A DNA stretch of 64,000 nt from Streptomyces paradoxus (lineage in GTDB: Bacteria > Actinomycetota > Actinomycetes > Streptomycetales > Streptomycetaceae): the NCBI RefSeq assembly GCF_014202475.1, contig NZ_JACHGV010000003.1, positions 528,454 to 592,453 of the forward strand, in the 5' to 3' direction. Numbering within the stretch: position 1 is the stretch's first letter; each line of letters starts with the position of its first letter. Below are positions 35,115-44,001 of this stretch, piece by piece. The notes under the pieces were generated by a model, which was not told the DNA's origin, searched no databases, and saw only the letters and a program-made list of their open reading frames with translations. Position numbers and translations under genes: made by a program.

Positions 35115-37516
35115 ACCTACGTCGCAGAACGACCGCACTCCTGTCCGTGGCGGGCCTCACCTCGGGCCTGCTCCTGACCGCACCCCAGCCCGCCTCCGCC
35201 GCCAACCTCATCAAGAACCCCGGCTTCGAGACCGCCGGAGCCGGCGACATGCCGTACTGCTGGGAGAAGTCCGGCTGGGGCGACAACGACTTCACCTTCA
35301 CCACCACGGCCGACGCGCACACCGGCTCCAAGGCCATGAAGGTGGAGCTGACCCGCCGGGTCGACGGCGACCGCAAGGCGCTGATCACCGAGTCCGCCGC
35401 GTGCGCGCCGGTGGTGACGCCGGGCAAGCAGTACGACCTCGGCCTCTGGTACAAGACGACGACCCCGGACGCGGCGATCACCCTGTTCCGGCACGACACC
35501 ACGGCCGGCTGGCAGTACTGGACCGACCTCAAGACCCTGGACCTCGCCGGGGACTGGACCGAGGCCACGGTCCGCACCCCCGAGGTCCCGGCAGGCACCG
35601 ACCGCATCTCCTGGGGCGTCTCGGTCTACGGCACCGGCTCCGCCACCACCGACGACTACACCATGGACCAGGTCCCCGACCCGGTCCTGCCACCGGAGTG
35701 CACCGGCACGGCCGAGCAGTGCGCGAACGGCAAGTGGGACGTGCTGCCCACGCAGAACCCGGTCCGCTCGATGCACTCCGTCGTCCTGCCGGGCGGCAAG
35801 GTGCTGCTGATCGCCGGCTCCGGCAACGACGAGTCGATGTTCGAGGCCGGCACCTTCACCTCCGCCGTCTACGACCCGGCGAACGGCTCCTACAAGATCA
35901 TCCCCACGCCGAAGGACATGTTCTGCGCCGGGCACGTCCAGCTCCAGGACGGCCGGGTGCTGGTGATGAGCGGCAACAAGGGCTACCCGACGGCGGACGG
36001 CCGGATCGGCTACCAGGGCTACAAGGACTCGTACATCTTCGACCCGGAGACCGAGACCTACACCAAGACCAACGACATGAACGACGGCCACTGGTACCCG
36101 TCGGCCACGATCCTCGGCAACGGTGACGTCATCTCCTTCGGAGGTCTGCGCGAGGACTCCACCGGCTCGGTCGCCGCCGAGCTGTTCTCCGAGGCCGAGC
36201 AGCAGTGGCAGCCGCTGTGGAAGGTCAACCAGACCTGGTCGTACTGGGGTCTGTACCCGTCGATGATCCTTATGCAGGACGGCCGCCTCTTCTACTCGGG
36301 CAGCCACGTCTTCGGCAACAACATCCCGGGCACGGGCTCGGCGATCTACGACTACGGCGCCAACACCACCACCCAGGTGCCCGGCCTGCGTAACAAGGAC
36401 GAGCGCGACCAGTCGGCCAGCGTGCTGCTGCCCCCGGCCCAGGACCAGAAGGTCCTCACCCTCGGCGGCGGCAACATCGACTCCAACCCGGAGGCGAACC
36501 GCCTGACCGACATCATCGACCTCAAGCAGCCGAACCCCTCGTACGTGGCCGGGCCGCCGATCCCGCAGGGCACGGTCGACATGGGCAACGGGCCCGTCCC
36601 GCAGACCGGGAACCAGGGCAAGATGTACGTCTCCGCCGTGCTCCTGCCCGACGGCAAGGTGCTGGAGACGGGCGGCGCGCTGCACAACCGGGCCAACCCG
36701 GTCTACGAGACGTCGATCTTCGACCCGGCGTCGGAGACCTTCGACCCGGTGGCCGTCGACCCCGAGGCGCGCGGCTACCACTCCTCGGCGTTCCTGCTGC
36801 CCGACGGCCGCGTGATGACCACCGGCGACAACCCGGGCAACGGCACGTGGAACCACGACGTGTCGGTCTACAGCCCGCCCTATCTGTTCAAGGGCCCGCG
36901 CCCGCAGATCACGTCCGTCATCGACACCGAGTGGAACTACGGCGACACCCAGCGGATCACCGTCGACCGGCCCATCGCCAAGGCCGAGCTGATCCGCCCG
37001 GCCGCCGTCACGCACTCCTCCGACCCGAACCAGCGGTTCGTGGACCTGCCGCTGTCGGTCGACGGCAACAACGTCGACCTCAACGTGACGAGCAACCCCA
37101 ACCTGGCCCCGCCCGGCTGGTACATGCTCTTCGCGGTCGACGCGAACGGGGTGCCGTCGGTGGCGAAGTGGGTGCACCTCCAGGGCCCGCAGGCCCTGAA
37201 GGCGACGGACGCCTCGGCCCACGTCCACGACTTCGCCGACGCACCGAAGGGCAAGGTCGCGGGGCCCGGCAAGAAGCGGGTGTCGCAGAAGGTCAGCCCG
37301 ACGGTCTCCGGCTGCGACCGCCACTACGGCTCGATCAACGTCTGCGTGCCGACGGACTTCCCGGCGGAGGTGAAGAAGACGACCGCCGCCCGCTGCGAGT
37401 GGCTCAAGGCGAACGACTACGGCCGCCTGAAGGTCAACGGCAAGGACGACCCGCTGAACCTGGACCGCAACAGGGACGGCATCGCCTGCGGCAAGGGTGA
37501 TGTGAAACGCGGTTAG
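35111..37516 (+). CDS. Secreted copper-radical oxidase (galactose/glyoxal oxidase family) with excalibur motif
   Basis: The 801-aa product starts at GTG 35111 (AAGGAGA upstream), overlapping the previous stop by 4 bp. A signal peptide (1-30, ending ASA) precedes a carbohydrate-binding-like jelly roll (about 31-190), a seven-bladed kelch propeller and a galactose-oxidase early-set domain (DUF1929). By motif comparison all copper-site residues are kept: Cys272 (DMFCAGH), Tyr329 (GHWYPSAT), Tyr556-His557 (RGYHSSAF) and His635 (VTHSSD), so a Cys-Tyr cofactor can form. The last about 60 residues (GCDRHYGSINVC, DRNRDGIACG) are an excalibur calcium-binding-like motif. It probably oxidises sugar alcohol groups to aldehydes on the product of the upstream glycosyltransferases. 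Confidence 0.9.
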   Translation: MNLRRRTTALLSVAGLTSGLLLTAPQPASAANLIKNPGFETAGAGDMPYCWEKSGWGDNDFTFTTTADAHTGSKAMKVELTRRVDGDRKALITESAACAPVVTPGKQYDLGLWYKTTTPDAAITLFRHDTTAGWQYWTDLKTLDLAGDWTEATVRTPEVPAGTDRISWGVSVYGTGSATTDDYTMDQVPDPVLPPECTGTAEQCANGKWDVLPTQNPVRSMHSVVLPGGKVLLIAGSGNDESMFEAGTFTSAVYDPANGSYKIIPTPKDMFCAGHVQLQDGRVLVMSGNKGYPTADGRIGYQGYKDSYIFDPETETYTKTNDMNDGHWYPSATILGNGDVISFGGLREDSTGSVAAELFSEAEQQWQPLWKVNQTWSYWGLYPSMILMQDGRLFYSGSHVFGNNIPGTGSAIYDYGANTTTQVPGLRNKDERDQSASVLLPPAQDQKVLTLGGGNIDSNPEANRLTDIIDLKQPNPSYVAGPPIPQGTVDMGNGPVPQTGNQGKMYVSAVLLPDGKVLETGGALHNRANPVYETSIFDPASETFDPVAVDPEARGYHSSAFLLPDGRVMTTGDNPGNGTWNHDVSVYSPPYLFKGPRPQITSVIDTEWNYGDTQRITVDRPIAKAELIRPAAVTHSSDPNQRFVDLPLSVDGNNVDLNVTSNPNLAPPGWYMLFAVDANGVPSVAKWVHLQGPQALKATDASAHVHDFADAPKGKVAGPGKKRVSQKVSPTVSGCDRHYGSINVCVPTDFPAEVKKTTAARCEWLKANDYGRLKVNGKDDPLNLDRNRDGIACGKGDVKRG

Positions 37517-38244
37517 CCGCGGCTGCGGGACTCCGCCAGGGCGCGCTCCACGATGGCTTCCAGCTGCTCGTGGTGCGCGCCCTTCCAGTACGCCCGGCCG
37601 CAGGCCGCGCACCGTGCGAACACGTCGTACGACCGGTGCGTGCCCTGCTGCAACTGGTCCGCCACCTCCTCCTTGGAGGCCTTGTGGAGCATCCCGTTGC
37701 AGGCGGTGCACCGTGTCCAGGGGAGCAACTCGGGCTCGAACCGGTCCAGTACGTCCCGCAGCTGCTCTTCCGGCCGGGTGCTGTACACGAACGCCCCCGC
37801 CCACAGCTCGCGGCGCCGCAGCAGCCCCCGGTCGCGGCTCAGCATGACCCGCCGCTCCGCCGCCGAGCGAGCGGCCAGCGCCGGGTCGCCGATGTCGGTC
37901 GACTCGTAGGCCGTGTCCACGCCGAGCAGGCGCAGCCGGCGGGCCAGCGTGCCGAGGTGCACGTCGAGCAGGAAGCGCAGGGGAGCGCCCGGGACCCGCT
38001 GGGGGCGCGTGACGGTCCGTACGGTCACCGACTCCCCGGCCGCCGGGACGTGCGAGACGGGCACCTCGCGGCCGTCCACGAGCAGCGCGCCGACCTCGGT
38101 CAGCGGCACGCCCAGCGACTCGATGACATGGCCGAGGCCGGCGGCGCCGTCGGTGGCGGCCCGCACGGTGCCGTCACGGCGGGCCCGGGGGACGAACACG
38201 TGCAGCTCGGGGGCGAACTCGACGTGGATCTCAGGACCGTTCAC
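37513..38244 (-). CDS. Ubiquitin-like (MoaD/ThiS-type) plus Mut7-C RNase domain protein
   Basis: The 243-aa cytoplasmic protein starts at ATG 38244. The N-terminal about 85 residues (FAPELHVFVPRARR to VRTVTRPQR) form a beta-grasp domain with no C-terminal Gly-Gly. Residues about 88-240 are the Mut7-C (DUF82) domain: FLLDVHLGTLARRLRLLGVDT, DPALAARSAAERRVMLSRDR and two zinc-binding pairs, CTAC and CAAC. Mut7-C is a PIN-fold RNase-like domain related to the C-terminus of exoribonuclease Mut-7. The conserved early Asp supports nuclease activity; substrate unknown. Its stop overlaps that of the convergent oxidase gene by 4 bp. Confidence 0.85.
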   Translation of the reverse strand: MNGPEIHVEFAPELHVFVPRARRDGTVRAATDGAAGLGHVIESLGVPLTEVGALLVDGREVPVSHVPAAGESVTVRTVTRPQRVPGAPLRFLLDVHLGTLARRLRLLGVDTAYESTDIGDPALAARSAAERRVMLSRDRGLLRRRELWAGAFVYSTRPEEQLRDVLDRFEPELLPWTRCTACNGMLHKASKEEVADQLQQGTHRSYDVFARCAACGRAYWKGAHHEQLEAIVERALAESRSRG

Positions 38245-38277
38245 CAGGTCAGGATGTCACGGCGACGGGCACCGGCC

Positions 38278-38913
38278 TCAGGGTTTTCCGCCCGGCAGGC
38301 CGTGCTCCATGACGTCCAGGGCGCGGTCGACGAGGTCCCGGATGTCGTCCCGGTGGCCGGTCTCCGCCCAGTACTGGGAGACCTCCATCAGCCCGCCCAT
38401 CACCGACATGGCGAAAACCCGTAGCTCCAGGCTGCCGGGATCGCGCCCGGAGCGTTCGGCGAGGGCCTCGCGGAGCAGCCGGCCGGTCGACGCCATGCTC
38501 TCCATCATGCGGGCGCGCACGGCCGGGACCTCGACCCCGAGCCGGGTCCGCAGCCGCGTCACCTCGGGCTCCTCGGCGAGGCTCAGGTCGAGCGCCGTGC
38601 GCATCACGTGCCGCAGGACGTCCGCCCACGACTCGTCCCGCGGCCGGGCCCGCAGCTCCGCCATCATCACCGGGTCCCACTCGTCGGTGATGACGATGTC
38701 CTCCTTGGTCGGGAAGTACCGGAAGACGGTCGACGGCGACACCTCGGCGCGGTCCGCGATCTGCTCGATCGTCGTGGCGTCGTAACCCTGCTCCTCGATC
38801 AGCGCGTACGTGGCGGTGCGGATCGCCTGGCGGGTCTTGATCTTCTTCCGCTCCCGGAGTCCCAGCGGGGGCCGGTCGGCGGGGGTGGTGCGCGGGGCCG
38901 TCATGAAGGTCAT
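38278..38913 (-). CDS. TetR-family repressor
   Basis: The 211-aa regulator starts at ATG 38913 (an internal ATG three codons on is also possible). The N-terminal helix-turn-helix is clear: TRQAIRTATYALIEEQGYDA, then TIEQIADRAEVSPSTVFRYF. The C-terminal ligand domain (about 75-211) resembles the class that ends GLMEVSQYW. A direct/inverted repeat of TGACAGT lies 60-90 bp upstream and may be its own operator. It lies between the Mut7-C gene and hemolysin III on the same strand; whether it controls either is unknown. Confidence 0.88.
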   Translation of the reverse strand: MTFMTAPRTTPADRPPLGLRERKKIKTRQAIRTATYALIEEQGYDATTIEQIADRAEVSPSTVFRYFPTKEDIVITDEWDPVMMAELRARPRDESWADVLRHVMRTALDLSLAEEPEVTRLRTRLGVEVPAVRARMMESMASTGRLLREALAERSGRDPGSLELRVFAMSVMGGLMEVSQYWAETGHRDDIRDLVDRALDVMEHGLPGGKP

Positions 38914-38975
38914 TGTCGGGCATCGGCCTCGGGCCCGGCCATGGCCGGGCTGTCGACAGCGGCCATTGAATGAAA

Positions 38976-39002
38976 GTGACTGTCACATGGTCGTCACTGT
39001 CA
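38976..39002 (-). promoter_or_regulatory. TGACAGT repeats upstream of the TetR gene
   Basis: GTGAC-T-GTCAC (38976-38986) is a perfect palindrome, followed at 38993-39002 by GTCACTGTCA. On the minus strand the region reads as two copies of TGACAGT(G/C)AC spaced 17 nt start to start, beginning within a TTGACA that could be a -35 element. The likely function is autoregulation by the TetR protein. Confidence 0.5.
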
Positions 39003-39012
39003 ATCGAGAGGG

Positions 39013-39726
39013 CTACCCGTGCTGGTACGCCACCAGCGAGATCCCCACGTAGTGCGCGATGAAGGCGGCCAGGGTGAAGGAGTGGAACACCTCGTGGAAG
39101 CCGAACCAGCGGGGTGACGGGTTCGGCCGCTTGATGCCGTAGACCACGCCGCCTGCGCTGTAGAGCAGGCCGCCGACGATGACCAGGACGAGGACGGCGA
39201 TGCCGCCGGTCCGCATGAAGTCCGGCAGGTAGAAGACGGCCGCCCAGCCCATCGCGATGTAACACGGCGTGTAGAGCCAGCGCGGGGCGCCGACCCAGAA
39301 GACCCGGAAGAGGATGCCGGCCACGGCCGCGGCCCAGATGCCCCACAGCAGCCACTGACCCTTCGCGCCGGGCAGGAGCAGCATGGTCAGCGGCGTGTAC
39401 GTGCCCGCGATGATCAGGAAGATGTTGGCGTGGTCCAGCCGGCGCAGGACGCCGTCCATGCGCGGACTCCAGTCGCCCCGGTGGTACAGCGCGCTCACGC
39501 CGAACAGCAGGCATGCCGTCAGGGCGAAGATGCCACAGGCGATGCGTCCTCTGGTGGAGTCGGCGAGCGCGGTCAGCACCAGGCCCGCGACCAGAACGGC
39601 CGGAAACATGCCCAGGTGCAGCCAGCCGCGCAGCTTCGGCTTGACCGGATGCGGCAGGGAGAGCGCCTGCGGACCGTGGCCGTCGGCCGCCGAGTCCGTG
39701 GGCGCGTCGGGGACGAACGCAGTCAT
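39013..39726 (-). CDS. Hemolysin III / PAQR-family membrane protein
   Basis: The 237-aa product starts at ATG 39726 and has seven membrane spans after a short soluble leader. The PAQR family hallmarks are present: SALYHRGDWS with the first metal-binding His, LDHANIFLIIAGTYTP, and the C-terminal GFHEVFHSFTL with two more His that complete a zinc site. The family includes hemolysin III of Bacillus and eukaryotic adiponectin receptors, which are thought to be membrane hydrolases such as ceramidases. Haemolytic activity should not be assumed. A TACGG-AA-CCGTA palindrome lies 15 bp upstream. Confidence 0.92.
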   Translation of the reverse strand: MTAFVPDAPTDSAADGHGPQALSLPHPVKPKLRGWLHLGMFPAVLVAGLVLTALADSTRGRIACGIFALTACLLFGVSALYHRGDWSPRMDGVLRRLDHANIFLIIAGTYTPLTMLLLPGAKGQWLLWGIWAAAVAGILFRVFWVGAPRWLYTPCYIAMGWAAVFYLPDFMRTGGIAVLVLVIVGGLLYSAGGVVYGIKRPNPSPRWFGFHEVFHSFTLAAFIAHYVGISLVAYQHG

Positions 39727-39740
39727 GGCCGAATGGTAGC

Positions 39741-39752
39741 TACGGAACCGTA
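39741..39752 (-). promoter_or_regulatory. Palindrome TACGG-N2-CCGTA upstream of hemolysin III
   Basis: TACGGAACCGTA ends 15 bp before the start codon of the hemolysin III gene, a position where a bound repressor would block transcription. The form resembles TetR-family operators, but it differs from the TGACAGT sites beside the neighbouring TetR gene, so another regulator is likely. Confidence 0.4.
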
Positions 39753-39780
39753 AGTGGCGCGTCGGTGCCGTCGATTGACC

Positions 39781-39904
39781 GGTGAAGAGTGGCCATCCTC
39801 TCACCCCGGCCCGGGGGTGGTCACGCAAACGAACGGTCAGGTGAACGCAACGTGCACGCAAAGCGGGCGCGAGAAACCGTGGCGAGCCTCACGTTGCTCA
39901 CCTG
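39781..39904. promoter_or_regulatory. Inverted repeats in the long region upstream of PEP carboxykinase
   Basis: The 326 bp between hemolysin III and PEP carboxykinase contain no credible gene. GGTGAAGAG (39781-39789) pairs with CTCTCACC about 7 nt later. A longer element, CAGGTGAACGCAACGTG (39838-39854), is matched by CACGTTGCTCACCTG (39890-39904), an inverted repeat with a 35-nt loop. Three CGCAAA/CGCAAC motifs lie around it. Further down, an unusually AT-rich stretch near 40022-40050 precedes the AGGAG site. These may be operators for carbon-source control or leader structure. Confidence 0.45.
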
Positions 39905-40052
39905 TGCGCTCCTCTGGACAGATGGGCGCGTACGTCGGATGATCAAATGAGTGCGGTCGGCACCGGATGAGCGCCAAGATCCACCGAAGCATCCGGGTCG
40001 CAGCCCCCACGGGGCCTCCACATCACAAAAAATCCCTCATTTAGGAGCAATC

Positions 40053-41882
40053 GTGGCGCGCGATATCGCGGCTCCCACCGTCCCCACCACCCATCAGGGG
40101 CTGATCTCGTGGGTCAACGAGATCGCTGAACTGACGCAGCCGGACAACGTGGTCTGGTGTGACGGATCCGAGGCCGAGTACGAGCGACTGTGCGAGGAGC
40201 TCGTCGAGAAGGGCACCTTCCGCAAACTCGACCCGATCAAGCGCCCCCACTCCTACTACGCGGCCTCCGACCCCACCGACGTCGCCCGGGTGGAGGACCG
40301 GACGTTCATCTGCTCCGAGAAGGAGGCGGACGCCGGTCCGACCAACCACTGGAAGGCCCCCGCCGAGATGCGGGAGATCTTCCAGGGCTCCGGAGGCCGG
40401 GGCGGTCTGTTCCGCGGCTCGATGCGCGGCCGGACCATGTACGTCGTGCCCTTCTGCATGGGCCCGCTCGGCTCGCCGCTGTCCGCGCTCGGTGTGGAGA
40501 TCACGGACTCGGCCTACGTCGCCGTCTCGATGCGCACGATGACGCGCATGGGCCAGGCGGTCCTGGACGAGCTCGGCTCCGACGGCTTCTTCGTCAAGGC
40601 CGTGCACACCCTGGGCGCCCCGCTGGAGCCCGGCCAGGCGGACGTCCCCTGGCCCTGCAACCAGACCAAGTACATCTCGCACTTCCCCGAGGACCGCGAG
40701 ATCTGGTCCTACGGCTCGGGCTACGGCGGCAACGCCCTGCTCGGCAAGAAGTGCTACGCCCTGCGCATCGCCTCCGTCATGGCCCGTGACGAGGGCTGGC
40801 TGGCCGAGCACATGCTCGTCCTCAAGCTGACCCCGCCGCGCGGCGAGGCCAAGTACGTCGCCGCGGCCTTCCCGAGCGCCTGCGGCAAGACCAACCTCGC
40901 CATGCTGGAGCCGACCATCCCCGGCTGGACGGTCGAGACCATCGGCGACGACATCGCCTGGATGCGCTTCGGCGAGGACGGCCGGCTCTACGCCATCAAC
41001 CCCGAGGCGGGCTTCTTCGGCGTCGCGCCCGGCACTGGCGAGCACACCAACGCCAACGCGATGAAGACGCTGTGGGGCAACTCCGTCTTCACCAACGTCG
41101 CCCTCACCGACGACAACGACATCTGGTGGGAGGGCATGACGGAGGAGACTCCGGCCCACCTGACGGACTGGAAGGGCAACGACTGGACGCCCGAGTCCGG
41201 CGTCCCGGCCGCCCACCCCAACGCCCGCTTCACCGTCCCGGCCTCGCAGTGCCCGATCATCGCGCCCGAGTGGGAGGACCCCAAGGGCGTGCCGATCTCG
41301 GCGATCCTCTTCGGCGGCCGCCGCGCCACCGCCGTACCGCTGGTGACGGAGTCCTTCGACTGGAACCACGGCGTCTTCCTCGGCGCCAACGTGGCCTCCG
41401 AGAAGACCGCCGCCGCCGAGGGCAAGGTCGGCGAGCTGCGCCGCGACCCCTTCGCGATGCTGCCGTTCTGCGGCTACAACATGGGCGACTACATGGCCCA
41501 CTGGGTCGACGTGGCCAAGGACAAGGACCAGTCCAAGCTGCCGAAGATCTACTACGTCAACTGGTTCCGCAAGGACGACGAGGGCAAGTTCGTCTGGCCC
41601 GGCTTCGGTGAGAACTCCCGGGTCCTGAAGTGGATCGTGGAGCGCCTGGACGGCACGGCCGAGGGCGTCGAGACGCCGATCGGCATCCTGCCGACCAAGG
41701 ACGCCCTCGACACCGACGGCCTGGAACTGGCCGACTCCGACCTGGAGTTCCTGCTCACGGTCGACAAGGAGGTCTGGCGCGAGGAGGCCGCCCTGGTCCC
41801 CGAGCACCTCAACACCTTCGGCGACCACACGCCGAAGGAGCTGTGGGACCAGTACCGCGAGCTGGTGCGGCGCCTGGGCTGA
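40053..41882 (+). CDS. pckG: Phosphoenolpyruvate carboxykinase, GTP-dependent
   Basis: This enzyme interconverts oxaloacetate plus GTP with PEP plus GDP and CO2, at the junction of the TCA cycle and gluconeogenesis. The 609-aa product starts at GTG 40053 with AGGAG 6 nt upstream. The P-loop with the active-site hyper-reactive Cys is FPSACGKTN (273-281, Cys277). Other family segments are [36 protein letters not shown] and [14 protein letters not shown]. Length and motifs are those of the GTP class, not the ATP class. A long leader with inverted repeats and a strong terminator make it a single-gene unit. Confidence 0.96.
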   Translation: MARDIAAPTVPTTHQGLISWVNEIAELTQPDNVVWCDGSEAEYERLCEELVEKGTFRKLDPIKRPHSYYAASDPTDVARVEDRTFICSEKEADAGPTNHWKAPAEMREIFQGSGGRGGLFRGSMRGRTMYVVPFCMGPLGSPLSALGVEITDSAYVAVSMRTMTRMGQAVLDELGSDGFFVKAVHTLGAPLEPGQADVPWPCNQTKYISHFPEDREIWSYGSGYGGNALLGKKCYALRIASVMARDEGWLAEHMLVLKLTPPRGEAKYVAAAFPSACGKTNLAMLEPTIPGWTVETIGDDIAWMRFGEDGRLYAINPEAGFFGVAPGTGEHTNANAMKTLWGNSVFTNVALTDDNDIWWEGMTEETPAHLTDWKGNDWTPESGVPAAHPNARFTVPASQCPIIAPEWEDPKGVPISAILFGGRRATAVPLVTESFDWNHGVFLGANVASEKTAAAEGKVGELRRDPFAMLPFCGYNMGDYMAHWVDVAKDKDQSKLPKIYYVNWFRKDDEGKFVWPGFGENSRVLKWIVERLDGTAEGVETPIGILPTKDALDTDGLELADSDLEFLLTVDKEVWREEAALVPEHLNTFGDHTPKELWDQYRELVRRLG

Positions 41883-41973
41883 CCAGCCCCCAAGACTCCG
41901 CGGCCGGCTGGAACCGACAGTGCCCTGACCAGCAACATCGTCACGGCCGGCCGCGGTGACAGCACCACCGAAG

Positions 41974-42013
41974 GGCAGGGGTTCGCACAACGGCGTGCGG
42001 GCCCCTGCCTTTT
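41974..42013 (+). terminator. Intrinsic terminator of PEP carboxykinase
   Basis: GGCAGGGG (41974-41981) pairs with CCCCTGCC (42002-42009), extended by GCAC/GTGC inside, and is followed by TTTTC. A second inverted pair, CCGCGGCCGGC near 41898 and GCCGGCCGCGG near 41945, lies between it and the stop codon. Confidence 0.85.
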
Positions 42014-42127
42014 CGGCGTTTCGCGTCGCGCCGCCTTGCCCACAGAATCTTCACACCTGTTTCATGCTCCCTGCAGGCGCCTCACCGGTCCCGGTGAGGC
42101 CCTCGATCCAGCCTGTGGGGGGCACAG

Positions 42128-43858
42128 TTGAACACCGCACACCGTTCCAGACGTCTCGCGGCCACACTCTCCGCCGCCTTACTCGCGGGGACCGGCCTGA
42201 CCGTCGCCGCCGCGCCCGCGGCCCACGCGGCCTCCGACGCCGTGGTGAAGCTGCCGATCTCGTCGTACTCGGCGCTGGCCGTGGACAACGTCCACCAGCG
42301 GATCTTCGTGGCGGACAGCAACGTCGGCTACTACCTCAACTCCGGCACCATCGCCGTCTACACCTTCGAGGGTGAGCGCCTCACCACCCTCACCACCAAC
42401 CAGGCCCATGTCTCCGGCCTCGCGGTCAGCGCCGACGGCAGCAAGCTGTACGCGGGCCTGCGCGACCGCATCGAGGCCTACGACACCACCACCTTCCAGC
42501 GCACCACCGTCTCCGCCGCCAACACCGACACGTGCGGCCGGGAGGTCGCCCAGTCCGGCGGCCAGACCTGGTTCACGACGCCGTACGCGTCCTCGACCTC
42601 CCAGTGCGCCACCGCCGAGACCCAGCTCGACGGGATCGTGAACGGCGTGCACACCCGCACCGGCTGGAACGACTACGGCGATCTGCTGCTGGAGGCCGGG
42701 GCCGGGGACCGCATGCTCATGGGCCAGCCGCTCAACGCCAAGGCGGCCGACCCCTTCCTCGCCGTGTACGACACCGGCAGCGGGACCCCCGTGCGGGGCG
42801 CGGCGCGGCGCTTCGCCGACGGCCAGGGCAACGGCGCCCTGAACCTCAAGGACCTGGCCTTCTCCGCCGACGGCGGCAAGGTCGCCGTCGCCGACGCCAC
42901 CGCGGGCACCCGGCTGCTGAACACCGACGACCTGTCCGACGCGGCGACCGGCTACCGGGCCCTGCCCGAGGGGGCCACCGCCAGCGCGGTCGCCTTCGGC
43001 GGCGACGGCAAGTACATCGCGCGCGGAGCCGCCGCCACCGGTGCCGTCCCCGACCTGCTGGTGCAGCCGGCCGACCCGGACGATTCCACCACTCCGCTGG
43101 AGTTCGTCTTCGAGGGCAGCCTCGACGGGGACCGGGTCGTGCCGCGCGGCATGGAGTGGTCGTCCGACGGGTCCCGGCTGTTCGCGGTCACCACCAACGC
43201 GGCGGGCGGCCAGTACTGGCTGCACATCATCAAGCCGCCCGCCGTCCAGTACGACACCCGCTTCACCGGCGGGCTGACCCACAGCCCCGGCGGGGCCGTC
43301 GCCGGGGAGCCGCTGGCCGTGCGCGGCAAGCTGGAGCTCGACGGCCCCGCCCCGACCGAGCCGCTCAAGGTCAAGGCCACCCGCACCGATGCCGACGGCA
43401 CCCACGACCTGGGTACCGCGACCGTGAAGGCGGACGGCACCTTCACCGTCCTCGACGAGCCCGGCCTGGTCGGCGAGGCCACGTACACGGTGTCGTACCT
43501 CGGTGACCTGACCCACCGCCCGGCCACGGACGTCACCCACACCGTGTCCGTCGGCAAGGCGCCCACCGCGATCGCGCTCACCGCCCCGGAGGAGGCGAGC
43601 ATGTCCGGCGGCATCGAGATCACCGGAACGTTCACCGCCCAGGGCAAGGCGCTGCCCGAGCGGGCCGTGCTGAAGGTCGTGCGCGAGGACCGGCTCGGCA
43701 CGGGCACCCTGTCGTCGGTCACCGTCGGGGCCGACGGCACGTTCACGATCAACGACGTGCCGCGCACCCGCCGCGAGGTGACCTACACGGTCAGCTGGCC
43801 GGGTGACGACCTGCACGAGGGGTCGACGGCGTCGGCGGAGGTGTACGTCAGGCGCTGA
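42128..43858 (+). CDS. Secreted beta-propeller protein with Ig-like C-terminus
   Basis: The 576-aa product starts with TTG 42128 and a G-rich site upstream. The signal peptide (1-34) ends AHA. Residues about 40-385 contain YNCE/SMP-30-like propeller blades: SALAVDNVHQRIFVADSN, VSGLAVSADGSKLYAGLRD and LAFSADGGKVAVADATAGT. The C-terminal about 190 residues are two Ig-like/prealbumin-like repeats (GKLELDGPAPTEPLKVKATR, TYTVSYLGDLTHRP and later TYTVSWPGDDLHEG). There is no enzyme motif. It is probably an extracellular or surface binding protein, unlinked to its neighbours. Confidence 0.85.
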   Translation: MNTAHRSRRLAATLSAALLAGTGLTVAAAPAAHAASDAVVKLPISSYSALAVDNVHQRIFVADSNVGYYLNSGTIAVYTFEGERLTTLTTNQAHVSGLAVSADGSKLYAGLRDRIEAYDTTTFQRTTVSAANTDTCGREVAQSGGQTWFTTPYASSTSQCATAETQLDGIVNGVHTRTGWNDYGDLLLEAGAGDRMLMGQPLNAKAADPFLAVYDTGSGTPVRGAARRFADGQGNGALNLKDLAFSADGGKVAVADATAGTRLLNTDDLSDAATGYRALPEGATASAVAFGGDGKYIARGAAATGAVPDLLVQPADPDDSTTPLEFVFEGSLDGDRVVPRGMEWSSDGSRLFAVTTNAAGGQYWLHIIKPPAVQYDTRFTGGLTHSPGGAVAGEPLAVRGKLELDGPAPTEPLKVKATRTDADGTHDLGTATVKADGTFTVLDEPGLVGEATYTVSYLGDLTHRPATDVTHTVSVGKAPTAIALTAPEEASMSGGIEITGTFTAQGKALPERAVLKVVREDRLGTGTLSSVTVGADGTFTINDVPRTRREVTYTVSWPGDDLHEGSTASAEVYVRR

Positions 43859-43940
43859 GGTCCGCTCCGACCCGGTTTCCGGCAGGCATGGCGGAGGCCG
43901 GGCGGGGGTACCTGAAGGCCCTCACGGAGGGGTGATGGCG

Positions 43941-43978
43941 CCCGGTCCGCGCGTCGCTGCGGGTGCGCGCGGACCGGG
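43941..43978. terminator. 12-bp stem between convergent genes
   Basis: CCCGGTCCGCGC (43941-43952) pairs perfectly with 43967-43978 around a 14-nt loop. It lies between the propeller gene and the convergent small gene and likely stops both. Confidence 0.75.
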
Positions 43979-44001
43979 GCCGCAAAGGGAGCCCGAAGGG
44001 C

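Noticed and set aside
35117..37804. An 895-codon minus-strand frame opposite the copper-radical oxidase
   Set aside because: Shadow of the oxidase gene; low-complexity Val/Arg/Gly translation with no family motif.
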